Assembly (NCBI RefSeq): GCF_011927765.1
Contig: NZ_JAATJG010000014.1
Coordinates: forward strand, 55,724-119,723
From: Wenyingzhuangia aestuarii
GTDB taxonomy: Bacteria; Bacteroidota; Bacteroidia; Flavobacteriales; Flavobacteriaceae
DNA: 64,000 bases
Direction: 5' to 3'
The translations under genes were made by a program, and so were the position numbers. This document shows, one piece after another, positions 14,589 through 24,478 of the stretch. Under the pieces are notes generated by a model. It was not told the origin of the DNA and made no database searches. It was given only the letters and a program-made list of their open reading frames with translations. Every line of letters begins with the position of its first letter. Positions within the stretch are counted from its first letter, which is position 1.

Positions 14589-17500
14589 ATGTTAAAAACA
14601 TTTATTGAAAGACCCGTTCTTTCAACAGTGATCTCTATTATCATAGTTTTGCTAGGAGTTATTAGCATTACTAGCTTACCCATAGAAGAATACCCAGATA
14701 TTGCACCGCCTACTATTAAGGTAACTGCAAATTATACAGGTGCCAATGCGGAAACTGTATTAGAAAGCGTTATTATTCCTATTGAGGAACAAATTAACGG
14801 TGTAGAAGGAATGACGTATATTACTTCTACAGCATCCAATACAGGAACTGCAGAAATTACCGTTTATTTTGATCAAGAAATGGATGCAGATATTGCAGCC
14901 GTAAACGTACAAAACCGTGTAGCAAGAGCTACTCCTTTGTTACCACAAGAAGTAACACAAACAGGGGTAATTACACAAAAGCAAGAAACAAGTGCTTTGA
15001 TGTTTATTTCTATGTATTCTGAAAGCGAAGATTACGATGCTACTTTTATTCAGAATTACTTAAAAATTAACGTAATTCCTGCTATGCAACGTATTAGTGG
15101 TGTGGGAGATGTAAGTGTATTCTCTCAACAAGATTATGCGATGCGTATTTGGTTAAAACCAGAAAAATTAGCTGCTTATAACTTAATCCCTTCGGATGTT
15201 ACTGCTGCCTTAAAAGAGCAAAATTTAGAAGCTGCTGCTGGATCTTTAGGTCAAAACAGTGGAGAAGCTTTTTCTTACACCTTAACTTATAGCGGACGTT
15301 TTAAAAAAGAAAGTCAATACAGTGATATTGTTATTAAGGCTTTAGGTAACGGACAGTTTTTACGCTTAAAAGATGTAGCTACTATTGAGCTAGATGCACA
15401 ATCTTATGCTTCTAATGCCATGAGTAAAGGGCATCCTGCCGTATTTATGGGGATTTTTCAAACCAAAGGATCTAATGCTCAGGAAATTATTGAAAACATT
15501 AAAGAAACTTTAGGAACTATAGAAAATGAACTTCCTGATGGATTGGATATTTTTATTCCTTATGATACCAGTTTGTTTTTAAATGCCTCTATAGAAAAAG
15601 TAGTTCATACTTTATTAGAAGCCTTTTTATTAGTATTCTTAGTAGTTTTTATCTTTTTACAAGATTTAAGATCTACTTTAATTCCAGCTATTGCTGTACC
15701 GGTATCTATTATTGGTACGTTCTTTTTCTTAAATGTTTTTGGATATTCTATTAACCTATTAACACTTTTTGCCTTGGTATTGGCCATTGGTATTGTGGTA
15801 GATGATGCCATTGTAGTTGTAGAAGCAGTGCATGCTAAAATGGACGAGGGTGAAAAGAATCCTAAAAAAGCAACATTGGTTGCGATGAATGAAATTTCTG
15901 GAGCTATTATTTCTATTACCTTAGTAATGGCAGCTGTATTTATTCCTGTTACCTTTATTACAGGACCTACAGGAGTGTTTTACGAACAATTTGGAGTTAC
16001 CTTGATTATTGCTATTTTAATTTCAGCAGTAAATGCATTGACTTTAAGTCCTGCCTTATGTGCTTTGTTATTAAAAACACATCACGAAGACGAAGAGTTA
16101 AAAAGCAAAGGACCTTTACAACGTTTTTACACCTTATTCAATCGTGGGTTTAATGCAACCATTCATAAATACGGACAATCACTTCAGTTTTTATATAAGA
16201 AAAAATTCATTTCTGTAATTCTTTTACTGATTGCAGGAGTTGGAATTTATTGGGCATCTACCACTACTCCAACAGGTTTTGTACCGAATGAAGATAGAGG
16301 GATTATTTTTGCCAATGTAGAATTACCAGCAGGTGCTTCTTTAGATAGAACTGATGCTGTTACCAGAAAATTATATGACAAAATTGAAGGTATAGACGGA
16401 ATTGTAGCCGTTAACTTTATCAAAGGTAGAAGTTTAATTAACGGTTCGGGTTCTAACTATGGAATGGGAATTATTAAATTAAAAGATTGGAGTGAGCGTG
16501 AAGATCCTTCACTTTCTGCACAAGCAATTACTGGAAAATTATTTGGAATTGCTGCAGGTGTTCCTGAAGCTAAGATTATTTTCTTTTCACCACCAAGTAT
16601 ACGTGGATTTGGAAATTCATCAGGTTTTGAGGTGAACTTATTAGACAAATTTGGAGGAGAATTTTCAGATTTAGACAAAGCCAACCAAAATTTTGCAGCA
16701 GCTTTAATGAGTCATCCAGAGATTAAGTATGCACAATCTGCTTTTAACACCAACTATCCACAGTACGAAATGGAAGTAAATGTACCTTTAGCAAAAGAAA
16801 AAGGAGTTGCTGTATCTAGTATCTTCTCTACTTTGCAAGGTTATATTGGTGGAATTTATGCTTCGGATTTTTCTAGATTTGGGAAACAATTTAGAGTGTA
16901 TATTCAGGCTTTACCAGAAGACAGAGCCGATGTAGATGCTTTGAACAGCATGTTTGTAAGAACCAATGCTGGTGAAATGGCACCTATTACAGAATTTGTA
17001 AACTTAAAAAGAGTGTATGGACCTCAATCTGTAACTCGTTTTAACTTATTAAATTCTACGAGTATTTCCGGAGCTACTAACGAAGGATATAGTACAGGAG
17101 ATGCCATAAGAGTTATTGAGGAAGAAGTTGCCAAATTACCTAGTAATTATACCGTTGCGTATTCTGGTTTAACTCGTGAAGAAGTAAGTGCAGGAAACCA
17201 AACTACGTTTATTTTTATACTAAGTATTTTGTTTGTGTACTTTTTATTATGTGCACAATACGAAAGTTACTTGCTACCTTTTGCCGTAGTATTGTCCTTA
17301 CCTTTTGGAGTATTTGGAGCTTATATTAGTACTAAGTTTTTAGGCTTAGAAAACAATATTTATTTTCAAATTGCTTTAATTATGTTGATTGGTTTGTTAG
17401 CTAAAAATGCCATTTTGATTGTAGAAATTGCATTGCAGCGTAGAAAAAATGGAGAAAGTATTGTAGATGCGGCTATTTTAGGAGCTAAATCTCGTTTACG

Positions 17501-17729
17501 TCCAATTTTAATGACTTCTTTCGCCTTTATTTTAGGATTAATGCCATTGGTATTGTCTCAAGGAGTTGGTTCAGAAGGAAACAAATCTATTGGTACAGGA
17601 GCTGTTGGAGGGTTGTTGATTGGTACTGTTTTAGGAGTTTTTGTAATTCCAATACTCTTTATCTTGTTCCAATGGTTGCAAGAAAAAGTATCGTCATCAG
17701 CACAAGAATTAAACAAAGAAATTGATTAA
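14589..17729 (+). CDS. RND multidrug efflux permease, HAE1 family (AcrB/MexB type)
   Basis: A 1046-residue inner-membrane proton antiporter, full family length. It starts with the typical MLKTFIERPVLSTVISIII first TM segment, followed by LPIEEYPDIAPP. TM4 contains the proton-relay pair in GIVVDDAIVVVEAVH (about 404-418), and TM10 contains the relay Lys in GLLAKNAILIVEIALQ. The two large periplasmic loops are at about 30-335 and 560-870. It exports drugs, bile-like or toxic amphiphiles from periplasm/membrane to outside together with the adaptor and TolC-like protein. Substrate range cannot be read. Confidence 0.96.
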   Translation: MLKTFIERPVLSTVISIIIVLLGVISITSLPIEEYPDIAPPTIKVTANYTGANAETVLESVIIPIEEQINGVEGMTYITSTASNTGTAEITVYFDQEMDADIAAVNVQNRVARATPLLPQEVTQTGVITQKQETSALMFISMYSESEDYDATFIQNYLKINVIPAMQRISGVGDVSVFSQQDYAMRIWLKPEKLAAYNLIPSDVTAALKEQNLEAAAGSLGQNSGEAFSYTLTYSGRFKKESQYSDIVIKALGNGQFLRLKDVATIELDAQSYASNAMSKGHPAVFMGIFQTKGSNAQEIIENIKETLGTIENELPDGLDIFIPYDTSLFLNASIEKVVHTLLEAFLLVFLVVFIFLQDLRSTLIPAIAVPVSIIGTFFFLNVFGYSINLLTLFALVLAIGIVVDDAIVVVEAVHAKMDEGEKNPKKATLVAMNEISGAIISITLVMAAVFIPVTFITGPTGVFYEQFGVTLIIAILISAVNALTLSPALCALLLKTHHEDEELKSKGPLQRFYTLFNRGFNATIHKYGQSLQFLYKKKFISVILLLIAGVGIYWASTTTPTGFVPNEDRGIIFANVELPAGASLDRTDAVTRKLYDKIEGIDGIVAVNFIKGRSLINGSGSNYGMGIIKLKDWSEREDPSLSAQAITGKLFGIAAGVPEAKIIFFSPPSIRGFGNSSGFEVNLLDKFGGEFSDLDKANQNFAAALMSHPEIKYAQSAFNTNYPQYEMEVNVPLAKEKGVAVSSIFSTLQGYIGGIYASDFSRFGKQFRVYIQALPEDRADVDALNSMFVRTNAGEMAPITEFVNLKRVYGPQSVTRFNLLNSTSISGATNEGYSTGDAIRVIEEEVAKLPSNYTVAYSGLTREEVSAGNQTTFIFILSILFVYFLLCAQYESYLLPFAVVLSLPFGVFGAYISTKFLGLENNIYFQIALIMLIGLLAKNAILIVEIALQRRKNGESIVDAAILGAKSRLRPILMTSFAFILGLMPLVLSQGVGSEGNKSIGTGAVGGLLIGTVLGVFVIPILFILFQWLQEKVSSSAQELNKEID

Positions 17730-17732
17730 ATC

Positions 17733-19151
17733 ATGAAAAAAAATAAGAACTATAGAATAGTCATTTTGTTAGGAGTAGTTACCCTCCTAACATCATGTCT
17801 GGCTGTTAAAGATTACAAACAACCAGAAGTTAAAGAAACTTCTAAGGAAATCTACAGGGTAGATGAAACTACAGCCAAAGAAATGGACACTGTATCTATG
17901 GCAAATGTATCGTGGAAAACCATGTTTACAGATGCTTATTTACAAGAATATATAGCAGAAGGTTTGGCTAATAATTTTGATTTGCAAATAGCCATCAAAC
18001 AAATGAGTTCTGCTGAATCTTACATGAAACAAGGAAAGGCAGGTTACTACCCAACCTTTAGTATTGGAGGAAGTGTTACCGATCAGGAAATTTCTAAAAA
18101 CAGTCGTTTTGGAGGTTTGTCTCCTAACCGATCTATTCAAACTTATGAATTGTCTGGAAATTTAGCTTGGGAAGCAGATATTTGGGGAAAGATTAGAAGT
18201 AACAAAAGAGCTAGTTATGCAAGCTATTTAAAAACTACAGCAGCACAACAAGCAGTAAGAACGGAGTTAATTGCTAGAATTGTAAAAAACTACTACCAAT
18301 TATTAGCTTTAGATGCCCAATTAAAAATTACCAACAAAACCATTGCTGTACGTAAAAAAGGAGTTGAGACTATTAAAGCTTTAAAAAAATCTGGGCAAGT
18401 TACTCAGGTTGCTGTAGATCAAAACATTGCACAATACAACAGTGCAGAAGCTTTAAAGGTAGATTTGGAAACTGCTATTTTTAAACTAGAAAATGGATTG
18501 AATATTCTTTTAGGAAAAAGTCCTCAAAAAATAAAAAGAGGTAAATTAACTCAGCAATCTATTGATACAGAAATGGAAATTGGAGTGCCTGCTTTATTAT
18601 TGAGCAATAGACCCGATGTAAAGGCGGCTCAATACAGTTTGATGGAAACTTTTGAGTTGAAAAATGTTGCTAAAACTAGCTTATACCCTTCTTTTACTTT
18701 AACAGCTTCTGGAGGTTTTCAAAGTTTAGAGGTAGATAAATGGATCAATGCAAATTCTATTTTTGCCAATATTATTGGAGGGCTGACACAGCCTATTTTT
18801 AATCAAAGAAAATTAAAAACTCAACTAGAGGTCGCTAAGAATCAAGAAGCACAAGCTTTGCTCCAATACAGACAAACCTTATTGGTAGCAGGTAGTGAAG
18901 TATCTAATGCATTGTTTGCTTATCAGGCAGAGTCTACTAAGTTCCAGTTTAGAGTCAAAGAAGCTGAATCATTAAGCAATGCCGTAGCAAACTCTGAAGA
19001 GTTGTTAAACAATGGATATGCAACCTACTTAGATTTATTAACAGCTAGACAAAGTGCTTTGAGTGCTAAGTTAAATTTGGTAGATAGCAAATTGCAACAA
19101 TTGTTAACTGTTGTTGATTTGTACAAATCCCTTGGTGGTGGTTGGAAATAA
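17733..19151 (+). CDS. efflux outer-membrane factor, NodT/OprM family lipoprotein
   Basis: A 472-residue TolC-type channel subunit. Lipoprotein signal with lipobox LLTSC (C22). Two tandem outer-membrane efflux-protein repeats at about 60-245 and 280-470, with the family sequence LAWEADIWGKIRSNKRAS and ANSEELLNNGYATYLDLLTARQSAL. It starts 3 bp after the pump gene, completing a regulator-adaptor-pump-channel operon that ends in the terminator at 19178-19216. Confidence 0.94.
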   Translation: MKKNKNYRIVILLGVVTLLTSCLAVKDYKQPEVKETSKEIYRVDETTAKEMDTVSMANVSWKTMFTDAYLQEYIAEGLANNFDLQIAIKQMSSAESYMKQGKAGYYPTFSIGGSVTDQEISKNSRFGGLSPNRSIQTYELSGNLAWEADIWGKIRSNKRASYASYLKTTAAQQAVRTELIARIVKNYYQLLALDAQLKITNKTIAVRKKGVETIKALKKSGQVTQVAVDQNIAQYNSAEALKVDLETAIFKLENGLNILLGKSPQKIKRGKLTQQSIDTEMEIGVPALLLSNRPDVKAAQYSLMETFELKNVAKTSLYPSFTLTASGGFQSLEVDKWINANSIFANIIGGLTQPIFNQRKLKTQLEVAKNQEAQALLQYRQTLLVAGSEVSNALFAYQAESTKFQFRVKEAESLSNAVANSEELLNNGYATYLDLLTARQSALSAKLNLVDSKLQQLLTVVDLYKSLGGGWK

Positions 19152-19177
19152 ATTTTAAACCTACTAATTTGATCAAT

Positions 19178-19216
19178 AAAAAAGCTCCAACTGTTTAAAG
19201 TTGGAGCTTTTTTTTT
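19178..19216 (+). terminator. Rho-independent terminator of the efflux operon
   Basis: Stem AGCTCCAACT / AGTTGGAGCT with a GTTTAA loop and a long T run. A slightly shorter copy of the same hairpin occurs at 20329-20361, on the far side of the repeat array. Confidence 0.9.
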
Positions 19217-19230
19217 ACAGTAATATTTTA

Positions 19231-20300
19231 CATCTCGACTCTACTTCGGTTGTGACTCAGTACAAGCTGCTACCCTCCCTTTTGAGTGATAGGTTATAAA
19301 TAATACGGTCTTCGAGCGAAGTCGAGAAGCACATTCTTTAATTGTAATTAAAAGTTGCTATAACAAGAGAAACTCCAGTTCTCGACTCTACTTCGGTTAA
19401 ACTGAATACAGGCTACTCGAACACCCTTTTAGGATTGTGTTGTGTAATGTATGGTCTTCGAGCGTAGTCGAGAAGCACAATGTTTGAGTATAAATAAAAA
19501 TTACTATAATAAGAAAAATAACAGTTCTCGACTGCGCTCGAACACCCTTTGGGGATGCTTTATAATGTATTATTGACTCTACTTCGGTGTAACTCAGCAC
19601 AGGCTACTCGAACACCCTTTTAGGATTGTGTTGTGTTAATATTACGATCTTCGAGCGTAGTCAAGAAGCATAATGCTTAAGTATGATTGAAAGTTTCTAT
19701 AACAAAAAATATCCCAGTTCTCGACTCCGCTCGAACACCCTTTTAGGGGGAGCTAATGATGTATTGTTGGCTCTACTTCTACAAGCTAATCAAACACTCT
19801 TTTAGGGATGCGTAATGATGTATTAATGACAAGCTAATCAAACACCTTTTTAGGATTGTGTTGTGTAATATACGGTCTTCGAGCGAAGTCGAGAAGCACA
19901 ATGTTTGAGTGTAAATAAAAATTACTATAATAAGAAAAATAACAGTTCTCGACTTCGCTCGAACACCCTTTTTGGGGTGTCTAATGATACATTGTTGATT
20001 CTACTTCGTCTCTGCTCAGTACAGGTGACTAGAACACCCTTAGTGAGATGTGATGTTACTATACGGTCTTCGTACGAAGTCGAGAAGCATAGTGTTTAAG
20101 TGTAATTAAAGATTTTTATAACAAAAGATATTCTAGTTCTCGACTGCGCTCGAACACCCTTTGGGGATGCTTTATAATGTATTATTGACTCTACTTCGGT
20201 GTAACTCAGCACAGGCTACTCGAACACCCTTTGGGGCTGTCTAATGATATATTATTGATTCTACTTTGTCTCTGCTCAGTACAAGCAGCTCGATGACCTG
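19231..20300. repeat. REP-like palindromic repeat array C (reverse orientation)
   Basis: About 20 palindromic cores in the opposite overall orientation to arrays A and B (ACGGTCTTCGAGCGAAGTCGAGAAGC ... GTTCTCGACT.CGCTCGAACACCC). Both short and long variants occur. A 97-bp segment is duplicated without a difference I can see at 19524-19620 and 20136-20232. Another near-identical block around CACAATGTTTGAGT lies at about 19469 and 19897. It fills the convergent gap between the efflux operon and the next gene. Confidence 0.9.
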
Positions 20301-20328
20301 TTGTACTTGATTTAATTGTATTTAAGAT

Positions 20329-20361
20329 AAAAGCTCCAACTGTTTAAAGTGGAGCTTTTTT
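20329..20361. terminator. duplicated terminator hairpin at the far end of array C
   Basis: AAGCTCCA / TGGAGCTT stem with the same inner ACTGTTTAAAG as the efflux terminator at 19178-19216, followed by T6 and a related TGTAATATTTT tail. It can also serve the convergent gene at 20413-20892. Confidence 0.75.
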
Positions 20362-20412
20362 GTGTAATATTTTGTGTCTCGATGTGGTCGATGAACTATT
20401 GTGGTTGTTTTA

Positions 20413-20892
20413 TTAACGTGTTGGCCACAAAGCATTGTCATCCTCGTCCCATTTTACTCCTAATTGAATTTCTTGTAAAATTTCGTTGGTAAACCAAAAA
20501 AACATGTTGGCTTCATCCACATCAATTAATTCGTGGTTTGGATTTTCAGGAGTAGAATAATCTTCAAATTCCATCTCTCCTAATTCATTTTTTTCGATAA
20601 AATCTTGAACTTCTTGAATTCCTTTTCCTACCAATCCTACTCCATTCAACTCAAAATAACTTGAATTGATGGTAATGGTTTCTAATTTCCAGTTTTCTTC
20701 TTCATCAAAAGAAAAAGCAATTCCACAGTTGTCGTAATCCCAAGTTTCTACAGCATCTCCTGTTTCAAAATCTTTTTCTACTTCTTTGGCTGTAGGCATT
20801 CCTAAAACGCTTAAAACATCAGCTTTTAGCATTCCAAATTTAATGGCACCAACTCCTGTACCTATTTCTATATTCTTAATTTTTTCGATCAT
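20413..20892 (-). CDS. hypothetical protein
   Basis: A 159-residue acidic protein without signal peptide or membrane segment. The N-terminal half resembles the short beta-alpha repeats in which a GVGAIKFGMLKADVLSVLGMP motif (about 13-33) precedes WDYDNCGIAFSFDEE (51-65). Such motifs occur in Bacteroidota proteins of unknown role, sometimes near toxin-immunity loci, but no toxin is near here. It lies 35 bp downstream of the response-regulator gene and may share its transcript. I do not recognise the family. Confidence 0.6.
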   Translation of the reverse strand: MIEKIKNIEIGTGVGAIKFGMLKADVLSVLGMPTAKEVEKDFETGDAVETWDYDNCGIAFSFDEEENWKLETITINSSYFELNGVGLVGKGIQEVQDFIEKNELGEMEFEDYSTPENPNHELIDVDEANMFFWFTNEILQEIQLGVKWDEDDNALWPTR

Positions 20893-20927
20893 ATTTATGG
20901 GCTTATTGCCTTTATTTAAGTGGTCTT

Positions 20928-22091
20928 TTATTTACTTGCAAACATTTTTACATCTGTAGCGCTAATTTCTTTTTCTCCTAAGATTAACAAACGCTCTACC
21001 ACGTTTCTTAGTTCACGTATATTTCCTGTCCAATTGTACTCTTTTAACAACTCAATAGCCTCTTTAGAGAATTGCTTAGGAGTCATTCCTTGCTCTTTGG
21101 CAATCACATTGGTAAAATGCAAAATCAACATAGGAACGTCGTCTCTACGTTCATTTAAAGCGGGTACTTGAATTAAGATTACTGCCAATCTATGGTATAA
21201 ATCTTCTCTAAATCTACCTTCGGCAATTTCTTTACGCAAGTCTTTGTTGGTTGCCGCTAAAACTCTAACATCTACCTTAATATCTTTATCAGAACCTACA
21301 CGGCTAATTTTACTTTCTTGCAAAGCTCTTAATACTTTTGCTTGAGCCGATAGACTCATATCACCTATTTCATCTAAAAAAATAGTTCCTCCATTGGCTG
21401 CTTCAAACTTTCCTGCACGATCTTTATTAGCTCCTGTAAAAGAACCTTTTACGTGTCCAAAAAGTTCGCTTTCTATCAATTCTGATGGAATGGCTGCACA
21501 GTTAACTTCTACCATAGGGGCTTTAGAACGTTCGCTTAAATCGTGTAATCTATGAGCAACCAATTCTTTTCCCGTTCCGTTAGGTCCTGTAATTAATACA
21601 CGAGCATCTGTAGGAGCTACTTTGTCTATCATTTGTTTGATGTGAGTAATAGGATCACTCTCACCAATCATTTCGTATTTTTTACTTACTTTTTTCTTTA
21701 GAATTTTATTCTCAACAATTAGTTGCTTTTGGTCTAAGGCATTTCTAACCGTGTTTAACAATCTATTTAAATCTGGTGGTTTAGAAATATAATCATAAGC
21801 TCCCATTCTCATGGTTTGTACAGCCGTATCTAAATCTCCGTGCCCAGAAATCATAATTACAGGAATTTCGGGTTTTAGTTCTTTTAATTTTTCTAAAACT
21901 TCTACTCCATCCATTTTAGGCATTTTAATGTCGCATAAAATTAAATCGTAATCGTGGGCTTGCACCAATTCCAATCCTTTAATTCCATCCTCTACATCTT
22001 CTACCAAATAGGCTTTATTTTCATCTGCAATAATTCTTTTTAAGACTCTTCTAATTGCATCTTCATCTTCTATAATTAATATTTTACTCAT
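20928..22091 (-). CDS. sigma-54 interaction-domain response regulator lacking a DNA-binding domain
   Basis: A 387-residue NtrC-like protein. The receiver domain has D9/E10, phosphoacceptor D54 and K104. The AAA+ domain has Walker A GPNGTGKE (169-176), the sigma-54 contact loop GSFTGA (216-221, Ser instead of Ala at position 2), Walker B TIFLDE (236-241) and a C-terminal RELRNVVERLLIL. The protein ends at VKMFASK right after the AAA+ domain: there is no Fis-type HTH, and the 35 bp to the next gene cannot encode one. Full-length forms are about 450 residues. Such short forms occur in Bacteroidota, so this is probably not damage. No histidine kinase is adjacent. Confidence 0.9.
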   Translation of the reverse strand: MSKILIIEDEDAIRRVLKRIIADENKAYLVEDVEDGIKGLELVQAHDYDLILCDIKMPKMDGVEVLEKLKELKPEIPVIMISGHGDLDTAVQTMRMGAYDYISKPPDLNRLLNTVRNALDQKQLIVENKILKKKVSKKYEMIGESDPITHIKQMIDKVAPTDARVLITGPNGTGKELVAHRLHDLSERSKAPMVEVNCAAIPSELIESELFGHVKGSFTGANKDRAGKFEAANGGTIFLDEIGDMSLSAQAKVLRALQESKISRVGSDKDIKVDVRVLAATNKDLRKEIAEGRFREDLYHRLAVILIQVPALNERRDDVPMLILHFTNVIAKEQGMTPKQFSKEAIELLKEYNWTGNIRELRNVVERLLILGEKEISATDVKMFASK

Positions 22092-22103
22092 GTAATTTTG
22101 TTC

Positions 22104-23348
22104 TTATTTTTGAAACATCCACTTTACCAATTGCTTGATATTGGGCTTATTTCCGTAGGTTAAAATACCAATTCTATATATTTTACTTGCTATATAAACT
22201 GTAGTTATAAAACTAACCAATAATAATGCCAAGGACAAAATTATTTGCCAAGTAGGAACTCCGTAAGGAATACGCATTAACATTACAATTGGAGAGGTAA
22301 ATGGGATGAATGAAAACAAGGTAGCTGTGCTCCCATTTGCATTACCATTTACTACGGTTACAATTCCTATGTACACGGCAAACATTAAAGGTAATAATAT
22401 AGGATGTACAAATTGTTGGGTATCAGTTTCGCTATTAACAGCAGCACCTACTGATGCATAAAATCCGCTGTACAATAAGTAACCACTTAAAAAGAACAAC
22501 ACAAAACTGATGAAGATTTCTAAGTAATTAATGTCCCAAATGACCGTAAATATTTGAGCCATTTTTTCTGCTTCTCCTCCGCTACTCGGAAAACTAGTTT
22601 CTATTAAAAATAACCCTACAAGTAATAAAGCTCCCCATATAAAAAACTGTAACAAACCTGCTAGTGCGTTTCCTATAATTTTTCCTAATAATAATTGAAA
22701 AGGCTTTACGGTACATACCATAATTTCTATAACACGGCTATTTTTCTCTTCTATAATACTTCTCATTACAGAATTTCCATAAATAATAACAAACATCATT
22801 ACCAAATACCCTGTACCCACAGCTACGGTTCCTTTTACCCATTTTTTAATTTCATCTTCTGATTGTTCTTTGTGGGTAACGTGAACCATTTGTGTATTGG
22901 TAACCTGGGTTATTAGCGAAGGGTTGATGTTGTTTTGCGCTAATAAATACTTTCTTTTGTGTTTTTCTAAAATGGATTTTAAAGATTGAAAAGGAATATT
23001 TTTATCTCCATAAATTTCCATTAAGTCTAAACTAGGATTGGCATAAATTAAACCATTGTAGTTCATATCATCTACCAATTGCTTGGCTTGGTTAAAAGAA
23101 ACCGCATTTCCTTGTTGGTATTCAATATTTGGATGTACTTTACTTAGCTCTCTATTGATTTCAGGAGTGGTAATAGTTAATAAAGATATTTTGCTGTCGT
23201 TTGCTTTTTCTTCTTTACTAGCAAAATAAAAAATTGCTGCAAACATTCCCAACATTAATAAAGGACTTAAGAAAATTAATACCAAATACGCTTTGCTTCT
23301 TACTTTGGTTAAAAACTCTCTCTTTATAATTAATAGTAACTTATGCAT
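22104..23348 (-). CDS. ABC-2 type transporter permease (NatB-like)
   Basis: A 414-residue membrane protein with an N-terminal TM (about 18-42), a large periplasmic domain (45-170), and five to six TM segments between 175 and 400. The IIEEKNSRVIEIMVCTVKPFQLLLGKIIG segment (about 197-225) is the ABC-2 exporter signature. It begins within the last codons of the ATPase gene (8-bp overlap), so the two are translationally coupled. It is expected to form an exporter with that ATPase, in the family of NatAB; the cargo is unknown. Confidence 0.9.
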   Translation of the reverse strand: MHKLLLIIKREFLTKVRSKAYLVLIFLSPLLMLGMFAAIFYFASKEEKANDSKISLLTITTPEINRELSKVHPNIEYQQGNAVSFNQAKQLVDDMNYNGLIYANPSLDLMEIYGDKNIPFQSLKSILEKHKRKYLLAQNNINPSLITQVTNTQMVHVTHKEQSEDEIKKWVKGTVAVGTGYLVMMFVIIYGNSVMRSIIEEKNSRVIEIMVCTVKPFQLLLGKIIGNALAGLLQFFIWGALLLVGLFLIETSFPSSGGEAEKMAQIFTVIWDINYLEIFISFVLFFLSGYLLYSGFYASVGAAVNSETDTQQFVHPILLPLMFAVYIGIVTVVNGNANGSTATLFSFIPFTSPIVMLMRIPYGVPTWQIILSLALLLVSFITTVYIASKIYRIGILTYGNKPNIKQLVKWMFQK

Positions 23349-24258
23349 TTTCTATTGTTTTTATAAAAATTTCTTGAAGACTAGGAACATATTGTTTGTA
23401 CAGGGTAAGTTTTCCTATGCATAATACTTCCTTTAACAAATCGTCTGTAGTATTTGCTTTGGTTACTTCTAATTTTAGTTCTGCACTGTCTTCAATTATT
23501 TTGGTACTGTATGCCTCTTTTTCTAGAAAAGCAGTGACTAGATTTTTATCAGCATCCATCAAATGAATCTCATAAATCTCTTTTGCATATTTTTTTTGAA
23601 TATCTGTAATAGAGCCTTCTAATACAATTTCTCCATGATGTATTAAACTCAAAGCATCACACATATCTGCTACAGATTCCATTCTATGAGAAGAAAAAAT
23701 AATAGAAGTTCCATGTTTGGCTAGGTTTTTAATTTCATCTGCAATTAATTGGGCATTGATGGGGTCAAAACCACTAAAAGGTTCATCAAGTATTAACAAT
23801 TCTGGCTGATGTAAAACGGTAATGATGAACTGAACTTTTTGAGCCATTCCTTTGGATAAATCTTGAATTTTTTTCTTTTTCCAATTCACTATATCAAAAC
23901 GCTCTAACCAGTAATTTAACTGTTCCTTAGCGGCTGTTTTTGTCATACCCTTTAGCTGTCCAAAATACAAAGCCTGCTCTTCAATACTCATGTTTTTATA
24001 CAAGCCCCTTTCCTCGGGTAAATAACCTAGGCTTTTAATATCTTCAGGAGAAATAATTTGATTGTTTAAAAGAATTTGACCACTATCTGCTTCAATAATC
24101 TGATTTAAGATTCTAATCAATGTCGTTTTACCAGCACCATTTTGTCCAATAAGACCATATATGGTTCCTTTTTTAATGTGTATAGAAACATCTTTTAATG
24201 CTGTTTTGGCACCGTAGGTTTTACGTAAGTTCTGTATACTCAGAATTGTTTCTTGCAT
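23341..24258 (-). CDS. ABC transporter ATP-binding protein (NatA-like)
   Basis: A 305-residue ATPase. Walker A GQNGAGKT (about 37-44), signature LSKGMAQKVQ, Walker B LLILDEPFSG and H-switch SSHRME are visible. A C-terminal extension (about 215-305) is typical of NatA/ABC-2 exporter ATPases. I take the start at 24258 (MQETILSIQNLRKTYG) because family proteins begin there; an ATG 24 bp upstream (24282) is possible. It pairs with the permease at 22104-23348. Confidence 0.92.
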   Translation of the reverse strand: MQETILSIQNLRKTYGAKTALKDVSIHIKKGTIYGLIGQNGAGKTTLIRILNQIIEADSGQILLNNQIISPEDIKSLGYLPEERGLYKNMSIEEQALYFGQLKGMTKTAAKEQLNYWLERFDIVNWKKKKIQDLSKGMAQKVQFIITVLHQPELLILDEPFSGFDPINAQLIADEIKNLAKHGTSIIFSSHRMESVADMCDALSLIHHGEIVLEGSITDIQKKYAKEIYEIHLMDADKNLVTAFLEKEAYSTKIIEDSAELKLEVTKANTTDDLLKEVLCIGKLTLYKQYVPSLQEIFIKTIENA

Positions 24259-24456
24259 AAATGCTTTTTCTTTAGGGAGCATAAATATATTATATGTAAT
24301 TCACTTTACTCTCTACAAGCAAGAATTAATTCAAGAATGCTATCAGATTGTTAATTTGATATTAAGTAGACTTTAATATTGGTCAACACTTAAATTTATG
24401 AATGTAAAAATAAGTATATCGTAATTAATTTTATCAAAAAACTATGCAAGCATAAT

Positions 24457-24464
24457 TATTTTTG
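24457..24464 (+). promoter_or_regulatory. candidate -7 element TATTTTTG for the MarR-fad operon
   Basis: TATTTTTG matches TAnnTTTG and ends 14 bp before the MarR start codon, so the leader would be only a few nucleotides long. No clear TTG at -33 is seen. Confidence 0.4.
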
Positions 24465-24478
24465 GTATATTTAAGTCT

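Noticed and set aside
19397..20099. Short ORFs within palindromic array C (for example 19397-19600 and 19905-20099)
   Set aside because: They read through the repeats (products contain repeated SRT/RTP-type stretches) and have no start context, so they are not genes.
20893..20927. Missing HTH of the response regulator due to frameshift
   Set aside because: Only 35 bp separate the stop codon from the next gene, and no Fis-like sequence appears in another frame. Truncation by frameshift is not supported.
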